This document shows positions 23,978 to 33,001 of a stretch of DNA of 42,887 nucleotides, one piece after another (position 1 is the stretch's first letter; every line of letters begins with the position of its first letter). Under the pieces are notes generated by a model. It did not search any database and had not been told where the DNA came from. It saw only the letters and a list, made by a program, of their open reading frames with translations. Location: contig JAVBQK010000059.1 in the NCBI GenBank assembly GCA_031549105.1, forward strand, positions 1 through 42,887, in the 5' to 3' direction. The stretch is from Avichristensenella sp031549105 (GTDB lineage: Bacteria > Bacillota > Clostridia > Christensenellales > Aristaeellaceae). The position numbers and the translations under genes were made by a program.

Positions 23978-25012
23978 TCACCGAACGCTGGTAGGCTTGT
24001 CTCCACCGCATTTGCCCAGCAGCAGCAGCATGCGGAACGTGATCGCGTCTTCAAACTTGCGCAGGTCCAGCCCCGTCTGCCGCTGGATTTTGTCCAGGCG
24101 GTAGACCAGCGTGTTGCGGTGAATGTACAGCTGCCGCGCGGTATCAGACAGGTTCAGGTCCTTGGCGAAGAACATGTCGATGGTGTGCAGCATTTCCTCA
24201 TTGAAAAGGCGCTGAGTCTTGCGGTTGAACAGCATATGGAAGTAGCGCATGCCCAGCTCCCGGTTGATTTCCGAGAGGAAGCGCTCCAGCACGAGGCGGC
24301 TGAACGCGTACAACTTCCTTTCCGGGTGGAACATGCGGCCGATTTCCAGCGCGCGCCACGCGGCCCGGTACGACTGACCAATCTCCAGCATCGTCGACTT
24401 GGTTTCGCCAATGCTGATGATCGGCTGCTCGCCTGTCTCGGATACGATGGTCTGCTCCATCGCCTCGGCCAGCTGCGTCAGCTCCTCGTACCCCTCAATG
24501 TTGTCCATCGACTTGACGAGCACCAGCGCATGCCTGTCCATTTCCACCAGGATGTCATCCTCACCCAGGACGATCAGGTCCTTCATCGCGGCCGTTGTGC
24601 CATGGAATAGCAGCACACAGCGCTCCATCGTCAGCGGAATGTTGTGCTCCGCCGCCAGCGCGTCCATTTCAGGGCCGGACAGCTCCTCGCGGAGTGCCGC
24701 GCGCACCACATCTACACGGTCGTTGGCCGGAGGCTCCGCCGATAGCGATTCCACCAGCGCCGCCGCCAGCCGGGCACAATCGCCCGCCGCGGTGTCTTCA
24801 CCCCGGGCACATACATAGGCGATGGATGGCGCGTGCACACGCACCCAGGTTTCCCCACCCACCACCGCGATATCACTCATATCCTCAAAGGCGGGCACCG
24901 GCCTGCGGAAACCCGTCGGCACGGAATTGCCTTCCGCGTCAAAGAGCATCACCTCGGTATGCAGCCCCGCCAACGTCTCTCTTACTTGCTCCACCATGCG
25001 CTTATCCGGCAT
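23978..25012 (-). CDS. CdaR/PucR-family transcriptional regulator
   Basis: 344 residues from the ATG at 25012 (GAGGGTGGG upstream); an open frame reaching further upstream crosses the promoter and is rejected. The N-terminus is a short ligand-binding region, the middle (about 115-230) resembles the CdaR GGDEF-like domain (MERCVLLFHGTTAAMKDLIVLGEDDILVEMDRHALVLVK), and the C-terminus is the PucR/CdaR helix-turn-helix (DLNLSDTARQLYIHRNTLVYRLDKIQRQTGLDLRKFEDAITFRMLL). Such proteins activate sugar-acid, purine or amino-acid catabolic genes. No catabolic operon is adjacent; the upstream gene is an ABC ATPase. Ligand unknown. Confidence 0.88.
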   Translation of the reverse strand: MPDKRMVEQVRETLAGLHTEVMLFDAEGNSVPTGFRRPVPAFEDMSDIAVVGGETWVRVHAPSIAYVCARGEDTAAGDCARLAAALVESLSAEPPANDRVDVVRAALREELSGPEMDALAAEHNIPLTMERCVLLFHGTTAAMKDLIVLGEDDILVEMDRHALVLVKSMDNIEGYEELTQLAEAMEQTIVSETGEQPIISIGETKSTMLEIGQSYRAAWRALEIGRMFHPERKLYAFSRLVLERFLSEINRELGMRYFHMLFNRKTQRLFNEEMLHTIDMFFAKDLNLSDTARQLYIHRNTLVYRLDKIQRQTGLDLRKFEDAITFRMLLLLGKCGGDKPTSVR

Positions 25013-25061
25013 ATATTTCCCACCCTCATTTAGCGATAATACAGTTTCCCACATTTTTGGC

Positions 25062-25089
25062 ATTATATGCATATTATGCGCGATTGCAA
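25062..25089 (-). promoter_or_regulatory. Predicted sigma-A promoter of the CdaR-like gene
   Basis: Minus strand TTGCAA (25089-25084), 16-bp spacer, perfect TATAAT (25067-25062), about 50 bases before the start. Confidence 0.65.
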
Positions 25090-25121
25090 GCCGTTTGTCA
25101 AACATTTCCGCAAAATAACAA

Positions 25122-25141
25122 GGACCGCCTGTTGGCGGTCC
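25122..25141 (-). terminator. Terminator of the ABC ATPase gene
   Basis: Stem GGACCGCC (25122-25129) / GGCGGTCC (25134-25141) with loop TGTT; on the minus strand it is followed by TTGTTATTTTG. Confidence 0.75.
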
Positions 25142-25158
25142 CTGAAATACGTTTTCGA

Positions 25159-26280
<1,122 letters not shown>

Positions 26281-26500
26281 ACTGAACACACTCCTCCTAT
26301 AAATTTCAACGGAAGGTGGGACGGGCGCAATCCCCTTATGTGCCCTTCGGATACTACATATTATAAAGACGGAACGGCCAAAGGTAAATTGATTTGTTTC
26401 ACAAAGATTGCAGAAGCCGTTTGTGGGGTATGGCAAACATCACTCTTTTTTTGACTGTAAACTGCCATTTTTTATTATATACAACATTTTTTGTATAGAA
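26281..26500. other. Intergenic region between the ABC ATPase and yfbR
   Basis: Holds the ABC ATPase leader and promoter (26360-26388). An AT-rich tract near yfbR at about 26478-26500 has a weak ATACAA/TTGTAT stem that might terminate yfbR on the minus strand. Nothing else recognised. Confidence 0.5.
26360..26388 (-). promoter_or_regulatory. Predicted sigma-A promoter of the ABC ATPase gene
   Basis: Minus strand TTTACC (26388-26383), 17-bp spacer, perfect TATAAT (26365-26360). The leader is about 75 bases. No cre-like catabolite site was recognised. Confidence 0.6.
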
Positions 26501-27076
26501 TCAGTTGAGTTCATCCAACGAAAGCTCAAAGCTGGGTGCAAACTCACGCATGAAATCTTCTACCTCCCGAAAATTCAGCGCGCGAATGTCCGACGCGATC
26601 GCATCCCGTGCCCTCAGGAACTCACCGTTCCCCGCCTTTATTTCCTCTATACATTTCAGGTACGCGCAGATGCGGTCCGCCGCCTTCACCACACGCCACG
26701 CCTCGTCCGTCTCATCCGGGCAGAGGTAGGGCGCCATCGAGCCGCGCAGATCTTCCGGCAGCATCGCCAGCAGTCTCCCCCGCGCCATGCTCTCCAGCTG
26801 ATCAAACGCCTCGCGCACCTCGGGGTTGAAGTGTTTGATCGGCGTCGCCAGGTCGCCCGTGATCACCTCGCCCGCGTCGTGGTACATCGCCAGCAGCGCC
26901 ACCCGCTCAGGGTCGAGCGTGCCCCCATAGCGGACGTTCCTGATCACCGCCAGCGCATGCGCGACCATCGCTGCCTGCAGCGCATGCTCCTGGTCGTTCT
27001 CCGGGAAAGTATTGCGCATCAGTCCCCAGCGCGTAATGTGGCGCATGCGCGCCATATAGGCAAAAAAATGGTGCAT
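26501..27076 (-). CDS. yfbR: YfbR-like 5'-deoxynucleotidase (HD domain)
   Basis: 191 residues, close to the size of E. coli YfbR, a metal-dependent HD-domain phosphatase that dephosphorylates dNMPs. Metal ligands are H31 (NDQEHALQ), H66 and D67 (YHDAGEVITGDLATPIK) and D134 (KAADRICAYLKC). R16 and W17 in HITRWGLMRN are at the positions that confer deoxyribose specificity in the E. coli enzyme. It is divergent from the thiamine transporter and has no partner gene, so it is likely a housekeeping nucleotide-pool enzyme. Confidence 0.92.
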   Translation of the reverse strand: MHHFFAYMARMRHITRWGLMRNTFPENDQEHALQAAMVAHALAVIRNVRYGGTLDPERVALLAMYHDAGEVITGDLATPIKHFNPEVREAFDQLESMARGRLLAMLPEDLRGSMAPYLCPDETDEAWRVVKAADRICAYLKCIEEIKAGNGEFLRARDAIASDIRALNFREVEDFMREFAPSFELSLDELN

Positions 27077-27085
27077 GCTGTCTCC

Positions 27086-27114
27086 TTGCGGTATATTGCC
27101 GCGTGTGCTATACT
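27086..27114 (+). promoter_or_regulatory. Predicted sigma-A promoter of the riboswitch-thiT transcript
   Basis: TTGCGG (27086-27091), 17-bp spacer, TATACT (27109-27114). The predicted start site near 27121 is just before the first riboswitch stem. Confidence 0.65.
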
Positions 27115-27126
27115 CTGTACAACCCG

Positions 27127-27222
27127 TCGCTGGGGGGGCCGCGCGGCCAATGGCCGCAGGCTGAGAGGGCGTTGCCCGACCCCATGAACCTGTGTAGGTA
27201 ATCCTACCGTAGGGAAGCGTAA
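27127..27222 (+). ncRNA. TPP riboswitch (THI element)
   Basis: Conserved THI-box blocks appear in order: GCTGAGAG (27160-27167), TGAACCTG (27185-27192), GGTAAT, and CGTAGGGAA (27208-27216). The closing stem P1 pairs CGCT (27128-27131) with AGCG (27216-27219), and a variable GC-rich hairpin lies near 27138-27158. It senses thiamine pyrophosphate. A terminator hairpin follows immediately, so control is by premature termination when TPP is plentiful. Confidence 0.95.
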
Positions 27223-27237
27223 GGAGTGTTCCTGCGT

Positions 27238-27273
27238 TTCCCGCGCGCCATCCGGCGAGCGGGAATTTGTTTT
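27238..27273 (+). terminator. Riboswitch expression-platform terminator
   Basis: Stem TTCCCGC-G-CGCC (27238-27249) with GGCG-A-GCGGGAA (27254-27265), loop ATCC, then TTTGTTTT. It ends 15 bases before the thiT start. Confidence 0.85.
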
Positions 27274-27288
27274 GGGAGGGTTCTCACC

Positions 27289-27834
27289 GTGCAAAAGTCC
27301 AAATGGAGCGTCAAAATGCTCACCACCGCAGCCGTCTGCATCGCCATGTCCATGTTGCTGTCCTACATCAAGCTCTTCAGCATGCCGACCGGCGGCAGCA
27401 TCACCGCGCTGTCCATGCTGCCGCTGATGATGTTCGCCTGGCTCTACGGCGTCGGGCCGGGCTGCGTCGCGGGAATTGCCTACGGTCTTCTGCAGTTTAT
27501 GCAAAAGCCCGAGGTATATCACTGGGCGCAGATCATCATCGATTATCCGCTGGCCTTCGCAATGCTCGGCCTGGCGGGTGCGTTCCGCAAGATCAACCGG
27601 CCGTGGGCGCTCCCAGCGGGCGTGGTGCTGGCGTGCTTTGGCCGCTTCGTGTGCCACCTGTTCACCGGCATGGTGTTCTTTGGCGAATACGCGCCGGCAT
27701 CGGATTTCCTGAGCGTGTTCATTTATTCCGCCGGCTACAATGGCGGGTACATGGGCGTGGAAACCGTGCTGAGCGCTGCCGTCTCAGCGCTGCCGCCGGT
27801 GCAGAGCATGATGCGGCGGATTGCGAAGATATAG
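27289..27834 (+). CDS. thiT: Thiamine ECF transporter S component ThiT
   Basis: 181 residues from the GTG at 27289, chosen because GGGAGGG lies 8 bases upstream and the earlier in-frame ATG is inside the terminator. Six hydrophobic segments (TTAAVCIAMSMLLSYIKLF, SITALSMLPLMMFAWLYG, GPGCVAGIAYGLLQF, FAMLGLAGAF, WALPAGVVLACFGRFVCHLFTG, FIYSAGYNGGYMGVETVLSA). Conserved ThiT features are PTGGSITALSMLP, YGLLQF and FVCHLFTGMVFF/YSAGYNGGYM around the thiamine site. It binds thiamine and uses the shared EcfAA'T module, not encoded here, for import. The TPP riboswitch upstream independently supports the substrate. Confidence 0.95.
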   Translation: MQKSKWSVKMLTTAAVCIAMSMLLSYIKLFSMPTGGSITALSMLPLMMFAWLYGVGPGCVAGIAYGLLQFMQKPEVYHWAQIIIDYPLAFAMLGLAGAFRKINRPWALPAGVVLACFGRFVCHLFTGMVFFGEYAPASDFLSVFIYSAGYNGGYMGVETVLSAAVSALPPVQSMMRRIAKI

Positions 27835-27868
27835 GAGACGCAGTCTCTTCGGGTCCATCCGCAGGCGA

Positions 27869-27897
27869 AGGGAGGCTTTTACGCCTCCCTCTTTTTT
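27869..27897 (+). terminator. Terminator of thiT
   Basis: Stem AGGGAGGC (27869-27876) / GCCTCCCT (27883-27890), loop TTTTAC, followed by CTTTTTTG. Confidence 0.9.
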
Positions 27898-27903
27898 GTG
27901 CCT

Positions 27904-29463
27904 TTATTGCCTTGGCGTCACGCCGACATACTCTTTATTGGAGATAGGTTTGTACGTGTCCACATACAGCTCCTTCTCGCTGACGAAGTTGCCATTCGCG
28001 TCCGTGGTCACTAGGTATGTACGCACCTTATATCCCACGGCGCCTTTCTCTATCTTGGTCTGATCCGTGTACACCACGTATTTGGCTTCGGTATCATTTT
28101 TTTTCGTGGGCTTTTCCGGTATCGGAATCTCTTCAATGGTCTCATGCCGAAGCTTATAAGAGTACCCGTTCGGATCGGGTCTCCCATAGATTTCGAACGT
28201 GCATGTCTTGCCGTTGGACCGGGCAATAAAGTAGATATCCGCCCCGGTATCGTTGACGAACACAAAATCCCTGCGATCGTCCGCAACCGTAGCATCCGCG
28301 CCAAGGTCCAGATAGCCAACAGGTATTCCGTGCGGAGATCGCTCGGTCACCTTCAGCCCTGCCTGGATGACGGCGTTGTACAGTGTGGAGGATGCCTGGC
28401 AGATGCCGCCGCCCCAACCCTCCACATACTCGCCATTGACGATTTCAAGCGCTTGGTGGAACCCGTTCGCCTCGGTGCGCTTCCCAACCACCTCGTTAAA
28501 GCTGACCTTTGCGCCCGCCGCAACCTTCTTACCGTGGAATCTGCTACAGCCAATCTCAATGTTCGCATTCCGGTCCGCTGTGCTACTGCTGCGGATGTTC
28601 GTGGTGAAGCTAGACAGGCGCGCAAACTGGCTTGTTAGCTGCGCCACGGTTGCATTGGGCTGTACGGCCTTCGTCTGGATATCGATGCTTCCGGCCTCCA
28701 TGTTGTTGACCATCTGCACAATCTGCGCTTTCAGCGCTGCCACATCCAGTTCCCGGCCCACCACTTCCGCAGTCGTCACAATCGGGTTGTTGCGATTGGG
28801 ATCAAAGCCTAAGGTTGCATCCACAGGCGCAACAGCCACTTTCCCCCGAATGTCCTCCAGGATGGAATCAATCGGGGCAGTGTTAGACTGCGCGCCAGTC
28901 GTGTACGCCTCGTAAGGCTGCGTTTTCAGCTTTAGGATCGTCTGATACCGGTCCAGAATGGAGCCGGTTTCCCGGCCAATCTGGAACGCGGTGTTTACCT
29001 CATTGGCAACGATTTGGCTTAGCGCCTGAGAAATGCCCAGCGTCTCGGTGGTGATCGCCCACGTCTGGCCGCTGTACTTCAGCTCAATCGCCCAGCCCTC
29101 CAGTTCCTTCTGCGCATTTTTGAGCAGATGCTCATACGCCTGCTGCGGCGTAGAACCATAGAGCTGCTGCCCGTCAATGTACACGCCCGGGTAGAACGTG
29201 TTCATCCGCTCCACGCGGCCGATCTCGTCATAGACCATATAGCCCATCACGCATCCGGTTGCCAGCAGCGCAAACATCACCAGCAGCAGAAACACCTTGA
29301 ACGGGCTGCCGCGCCGCTTTTTGCGCCGGGTATTGCCGCGCGCCGGCTGGCGTGATGACGCAGAGCGCGTCTGCGGCGCACGCGCACCGGACGCAGCCGT
29401 CGTCCGCTTCTGCGAAACGCTCCGGCTAGCCTGCGGAGTATATCCCTGTTGCCGATACGACAT
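27904..29463 (-). CDS. VanW family membrane-anchored protein
   Basis: 519 residues. A basic, Ser/Gln-rich cytoplasmic N-terminus (about 1-53) precedes one transmembrane helix (about 55-78). Extracellular parts: a peptidoglycan-binding-4-like repeat region (about 100-285), a VanW domain (about 300-425; RNANIEIGCSRFHGKKVAAGAKVSFNEVVGKRTEANGF, GGGICQASSTLYNAVIQAG) and a C-terminal G5-like beta segment (about 455-512). Related YoaR/VanW proteins are cell-wall associated; the single cysteine and histidine motifs resemble L,D-transpeptidase-like folds, but activity is unproven. RBS GAGGGGATGA. Downstream of the PHP gene after a UUCG-type hairpin. Confidence 0.9.
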   Translation of the reverse strand: MSYRQQGYTPQASRSVSQKRTTAASGARAPQTRSASSRQPARGNTRRKKRRGSPFKVFLLLVMFALLATGCVMGYMVYDEIGRVERMNTFYPGVYIDGQQLYGSTPQQAYEHLLKNAQKELEGWAIELKYSGQTWAITTETLGISQALSQIVANEVNTAFQIGRETGSILDRYQTILKLKTQPYEAYTTGAQSNTAPIDSILEDIRGKVAVAPVDATLGFDPNRNNPIVTTAEVVGRELDVAALKAQIVQMVNNMEAGSIDIQTKAVQPNATVAQLTSQFARLSSFTTNIRSSSTADRNANIEIGCSRFHGKKVAAGAKVSFNEVVGKRTEANGFHQALEIVNGEYVEGWGGGICQASSTLYNAVIQAGLKVTERSPHGIPVGYLDLGADATVADDRRDFVFVNDTGADIYFIARSNGKTCTFEIYGRPDPNGYSYKLRHETIEEIPIPEKPTKKNDTEAKYVVYTDQTKIEKGAVGYKVRTYLVTTDANGNFVSEKELYVDTYKPISNKEYVGVTPRQ

Positions 29464-29506
29464 GCTGACTCATCCCCTCAGTCGGTTTGCTGTGGTGTTT
29501 ACTACC

Positions 29507-29531
29507 GGCGCAAATCCGAAGATATTGCGCC
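29507..29531 (-). other. Hairpin between the PHP and VanW genes
   Basis: Minus-strand RNA forms GGCGCAA/TTGCGCC with an inner ATC/GAT stem and a UUCG tetraloop. There is no U-run, so it may stabilise mRNA ends or attenuate and not terminate fully. Confidence 0.5.
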
Positions 29532-29539
29532 AGGAATCC

Positions 29540-30388
29540 CTACCGTAGACGCGCAACCAGCGCGCCAATGTCTTCCGTTACGGTCCGCCATCCCCGCAAG
29601 TGGTCGCCGATCTGCGCGCCGTCCGCATCGCGGCCGTGGCAGTCGCTCCCACCGGTTACGAGCAGGCCGTGCCGCCTCGCCAGGCGGTCATAGCGCAGCA
29701 TCGCGGCGTCATTGTGGCTTGCGTGGTATGCCTCAATCGCCCCGAGGCCCGCCTCCGCCCAGCCGGGAAGCCGGGCGGTTAGTGTCATCTCGTCCATCTT
29801 CAGCCGCCCCGGATGCGCCAGCGACACCAGAGCACCTGCCTCGCGGAGCACCTGCACCCCTTGCGGCACTTCGATGCGCCTGCGCGGCACGTACGCCGGA
29901 CGGCCTACGCCGAGGTAGCGGTCAAACGCCTCCCGTACCGTGCCTACATACCCGCGCGCAACCATCGCGCGCGCCAGGTTCATCCGGCCCATAAAGCGGC
30001 CGCTTACGTCCCCCGTTTCCGCCGCCGGTACAGGCATCTGCATCGCGGAAAGCTTCTCCAGCATCATGTACATCCGGTCGCGCCGCTCGGAAAGCTGCGC
30101 ATCCAGAAAGGCTTTCAGCCGCTTGTCCCCCGGATCGACGCCATAGGCGAGCAGATGGACTTCCTCCTCGCCGCCCGCGGTCAACTCCAGCCCTGTCAGG
30201 AGCGTCATGCCGCATGCGCTGGCCACCGCCTGGGCTTCCGGCACGCCATCCACCGAGTCATGATCGGTGATGGCGATGATCTGCATCCCGCACGCCTGCG
30301 CCCGATGTACCATGTCTGCGGGCGCAAGCGCGCCATCGGACGCCGAGGTGTGCAGGTGCAGGTCAGCGCGGAGTTTAGCCCTGTCCAT
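29540..30388 (-). CDS. PHP-domain phosphoesterase
   Basis: 282 residues with all PHP metal motifs: DLHLHTSASDGALAP (9-23), AITDHDSVDGV, GLELTA, VHLLAYG, LVSLAHPGRL and GGSDCHGRD near the C-terminus. The closest functional relatives are YciV-type 3',5'-nucleotide bisphosphatases / RNase AM, which trim RNA 5' ends and degrade short oligonucleotides; that assignment is by family resemblance. Its start overlaps the end of ftsH by 14 bases, so it is translated from the ftsH message. Confidence 0.9.
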   Translation of the reverse strand: MDRAKLRADLHLHTSASDGALAPADMVHRAQACGMQIIAITDHDSVDGVPEAQAVASACGMTLLTGLELTAGGEEEVHLLAYGVDPGDKRLKAFLDAQLSERRDRMYMMLEKLSAMQMPVPAAETGDVSGRFMGRMNLARAMVARGYVGTVREAFDRYLGVGRPAYVPRRRIEVPQGVQVLREAGALVSLAHPGRLKMDEMTLTARLPGWAEAGLGAIEAYHASHNDAAMLRYDRLARRHGLLVTGGSDCHGRDADGAQIGDHLRGWRTVTEDIGALVARLR

Positions 30389-32345
30389 CGGGCAGCGGCG
30401 GCTCCGGCTGTATCACAATGCCTTCCGGCTCATCCGAAAGGTTCGCGGACTTCATTTCCGGTTTCTTGATCTCCGGCAGCGGCTCGCCCTTCATGATGGC
30501 TTCCAGCTCTTCGCGGACGACGGTTTCCTTATCCAGCAGCACGTCGGCCAGGAGGTTGAGCTTATCCATATTTTGGCTGAGGATGTCTTCGGCGCGCTCT
30601 AGGCAGGTTTCCATCGTCTGGCGCACTTCCTCATCGATCATCGCAGCGATCTTTTCAGAATAATCGCGGCTATGCCCGAAGTCACGGCCCAGGAACACTT
30701 CCTGCCCGCCGCCATAGAAAACGGGACCCACGACGTCGCTCATGCCGAGCTTGGTGATCATGTCGCGCACGCGGGCAGTGGCCGTCTGCAGGTCGCTGAT
30801 GGCACCGCTGGTCACGTCCTTGATGATCAGCATCTCCGCCGCGCGGCCGCCCAGCGTCATGCAGACCATCTCCAGCAGCTGCTGCTTAGTGATGTACTGG
30901 CTGTCCTCGGCCGGCAGGTACTGCGTGTGCCCACCGCTATCCCCGCGCGGGATGATCGACACCATGTGGACATCCGCGAACACCGGCAGCGACATGCCGA
31001 CGATCGCGTGGCCCGCCTCATGGAACGCCGTAACGCGGCGGTCCCGCTCGATGACCTTGCGGCTCTTTTTCTCCGGACCCATCTGCACGCGCGTGATGGC
31101 TTCCTCAATGTTGTGCTCGCTGATGACCTTCTGGCCATTGCGCGCGGCGAGAATCGCCGCCTCGTTCATCACGTTCTCGAGGTCCGCGCCGGTGAACATC
31201 TGCGTGCGCCGAGCGATGGTTTTCAGGTTGACATCGTCCGCCAGCGGCTTGCCGCGGCTATGTACCTTCAGGATCGCTTCGCGGCCGGCGACGTCCGGAT
31301 AGTTGACGGTGATCTGCCGGTCAAACCGGCCCGGGCGCAGCAGCGCCGGGTCCAGGATATCGCGGCGGTTCGTCGCCGCCAGCACGATGACACCTTCATT
31401 GTTGGAGAAGCCGTCCATCTCCACCAGCAGCTGGTTGAGCGTCTGTTCGCGCTCATCATGCCCGCCGCCCAGGCCTGCGCCACGGTGGCGGCCCACGGCG
31501 TCGATTTCATCGATGAATACGATCGACGGGGTATGTTTCTTCGCCTGATCAAACAGGTCGCGCACGCGGCTTGCGCCGACGCCGACGAACATTTCCACAA
31601 AGTCAGAACCGGAGATGGACAGGAAAGGCGCGCCCGCCTCGCCCGCAACAGCCTTGGCCAGCAGCGTTTTGCCTGTGCCCGGAGGGCCCACTAGCAGCAC
31701 GCCCTTGGGGATGCGCGCGCCAACATCGGTGAAGCGCTTGGGGTTCTTGAGGAACTCCACAATTTCCGCCAGCTCTTCTTTTTCTTCGTCCGCGCCCGCG
31801 ACGTCTTGGAATGTAATTTTGTTCTTGCTCACGTCATACAGGCGCGCCCGGCTCCTGCCAAAGGACATGACTTTGTTGTTGCCGCCGGTCTGCTGACGCA
31901 TGATGTACAGCAGGAACAGGCACAAAAGCACAGTCACCACCAGATACGGCAGGAACTCCAGATACCAGGGCGTGACCACAGGCGGCAGATACTCGATGGT
32001 GAAGCCCAGATCGGTATCGCTGACCTCCTCCACCGGCTTGCCCAGCTTTTCCGCACGGATGATGCGCACGGAAGCAAAGAAGTTGGTGCGGTCGACGTTG
32101 CAGTCAAAGTCGTACTGCTGCGGGAAGCGGGCCGGATCAATCCGAGACCCCTTGCGCAGGCCGACCAGCTGGCTGTTCATGATCGCGATGGACTGGATGG
32201 AGTCCGTCTCCACCAGGTGCATCAGCTCGTTGTAGGAAATGGTCGTGGTTTGCTGCGGCGTGAGCATGGAAAACACCTGCATTAAGATCAACACCGCCAG
32301 CAGGATCACAGCGTATACCGTGAAGCCTCGATAGGGCCGCTTCAA
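30375..32345 (-). CDS. ftsH: ATP-dependent zinc metalloprotease FtsH
   Basis: 656 residues. Membrane helices at about 9-28 and 128-148 enclose a small extracytoplasmic domain. The AAA+ module has Walker A GPPGTGKT (220-227), Walker B IVFIDE (275-280), pore loop FVGVGASR and arginine-finger region LLRPGRFDRQ. The protease has HEAGH at 442-446 with a later Asp in SGAISDLQTAT as third zinc ligand. It degrades membrane and regulatory proteins; in spore formers it is needed for efficient Spo0A activation. The start codon is TTG, placed 7 bases after AGGAGG. Follows hpt, as in other Bacillota. Confidence 0.98.
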   Translation of the reverse strand: MKRPYRGFTVYAVILLAVLILMQVFSMLTPQQTTTISYNELMHLVETDSIQSIAIMNSQLVGLRKGSRIDPARFPQQYDFDCNVDRTNFFASVRIIRAEKLGKPVEEVSDTDLGFTIEYLPPVVTPWYLEFLPYLVVTVLLCLFLLYIMRQQTGGNNKVMSFGRSRARLYDVSKNKITFQDVAGADEEKEELAEIVEFLKNPKRFTDVGARIPKGVLLVGPPGTGKTLLAKAVAGEAGAPFLSISGSDFVEMFVGVGASRVRDLFDQAKKHTPSIVFIDEIDAVGRHRGAGLGGGHDEREQTLNQLLVEMDGFSNNEGVIVLAATNRRDILDPALLRPGRFDRQITVNYPDVAGREAILKVHSRGKPLADDVNLKTIARRTQMFTGADLENVMNEAAILAARNGQKVISEHNIEEAITRVQMGPEKKSRKVIERDRRVTAFHEAGHAIVGMSLPVFADVHMVSIIPRGDSGGHTQYLPAEDSQYITKQQLLEMVCMTLGGRAAEMLIIKDVTSGAISDLQTATARVRDMITKLGMSDVVGPVFYGGGQEVFLGRDFGHSRDYSEKIAAMIDEEVRQTMETCLERAEDILSQNMDKLNLLADVLLDKETVVREELEAIMKGEPLPEIKKPEMKSANLSDEPEGIVIQPEPPLPDGQG

Positions 32346-32398
32346 TATGTTACCTCCTGATTAATGCGCAAGCCTTGCGCATGGTTATGCCATCTTTT

Positions 32399-32427
32399 AG
32401 TATACCACTTCTTTCAAGCACTGTAAA
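32399..32427 (-). promoter_or_regulatory. Predicted sigma-A promoter of ftsH
   Basis: Minus strand TTTACA (32427-32422), 17-bp spacer, TATACT (32404-32399). It overlaps the last codons of hpt, so ftsH has its own promoter besides readthrough. The leader contains a stem ATGCGCAA/TTGCGCAT at about 32363-32381 near the RBS. Confidence 0.65.
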
Positions 32428-32977
32428 CCTCTGGACGCAGCACACCAATATCTGGCAGGTTGCGGTACCGCTCATCGTAATCCAGCCCATAGCCGACGAC
32501 GAAATAATCGTCGATGGTGAATCCCTTGTAGTCCGGCGTAAGGTCGGTCTTGCGGCGGCTGGGCTTGTCCAACAGCGTACAGACGGACAGCGACGCCGCG
32601 CCGCGCGCCACCAGGTTCTGCTTGAGGAACGAGAGCGTCAGGCCGGTATCGATGATGTCCTCGATGATCAGCACATCCCGCCCGACGATATCCTTATCCA
32701 GGTCCTTGAGAATCCGGACGACGCCGGAGGACTTGGTCGCGCTGCCGTAGCTGGAAATGGACATGAAATCAATATTCAGCGGCAGGTCGATGCACCGGAG
32801 CAGGTCGGAAAAAAACAGCGCCGCGCCCTTGAGGATGCACACGCACACCAGGTCCCGCCCGGCGAAATCCCGCGTCAGGTTTGCGCCCATCTCCGCTACG
32901 CGGGCGGAAATTTGCTCACTGGTAAGCAGCAGCGTCTCCAGGTCCTTGTACAGCGGCGAAGTTTTCGGATCAAGCAT
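32414..32977 (-). CDS. hpt: Hypoxanthine phosphoribosyltransferase
   Basis: 187 residues from the ATG at 32977, chosen because GGAGGAAAGACCG is immediately upstream; five more codons upstream are open but lack an RBS. Salvages hypoxanthine or guanine with PRPP. The PRPP loop is VLIIEDIIDTGLTL; CILKGAALFFSDLLR, SSYGSATKSSG (flexible loop) and the C-terminal DDYFVVGYGLDYDERYRNLPDIGVL are diagnostic. Lies between tilS and ftsH, the standard Bacillota arrangement. Confidence 0.97.
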   Translation of the reverse strand: MLDPKTSPLYKDLETLLLTSEQISARVAEMGANLTRDFAGRDLVCVCILKGAALFFSDLLRCIDLPLNIDFMSISSYGSATKSSGVVRILKDLDKDIVGRDVLIIEDIIDTGLTLSFLKQNLVARGAASLSVCTLLDKPSRRKTDLTPDYKGFTIDDYFVVGYGLDYDERYRNLPDIGVLRPEVYSA

Positions 32978-33001
32978 CGGTCTTTCCTCCATATATTATC
33001 G

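Noticed and set aside
32363..32381. Hairpin before ftsH as terminator of hpt
   Set aside because: No U-run follows on the minus strand and the ftsH promoter lies upstream of it, so it would block ftsH; more likely a leader stem.
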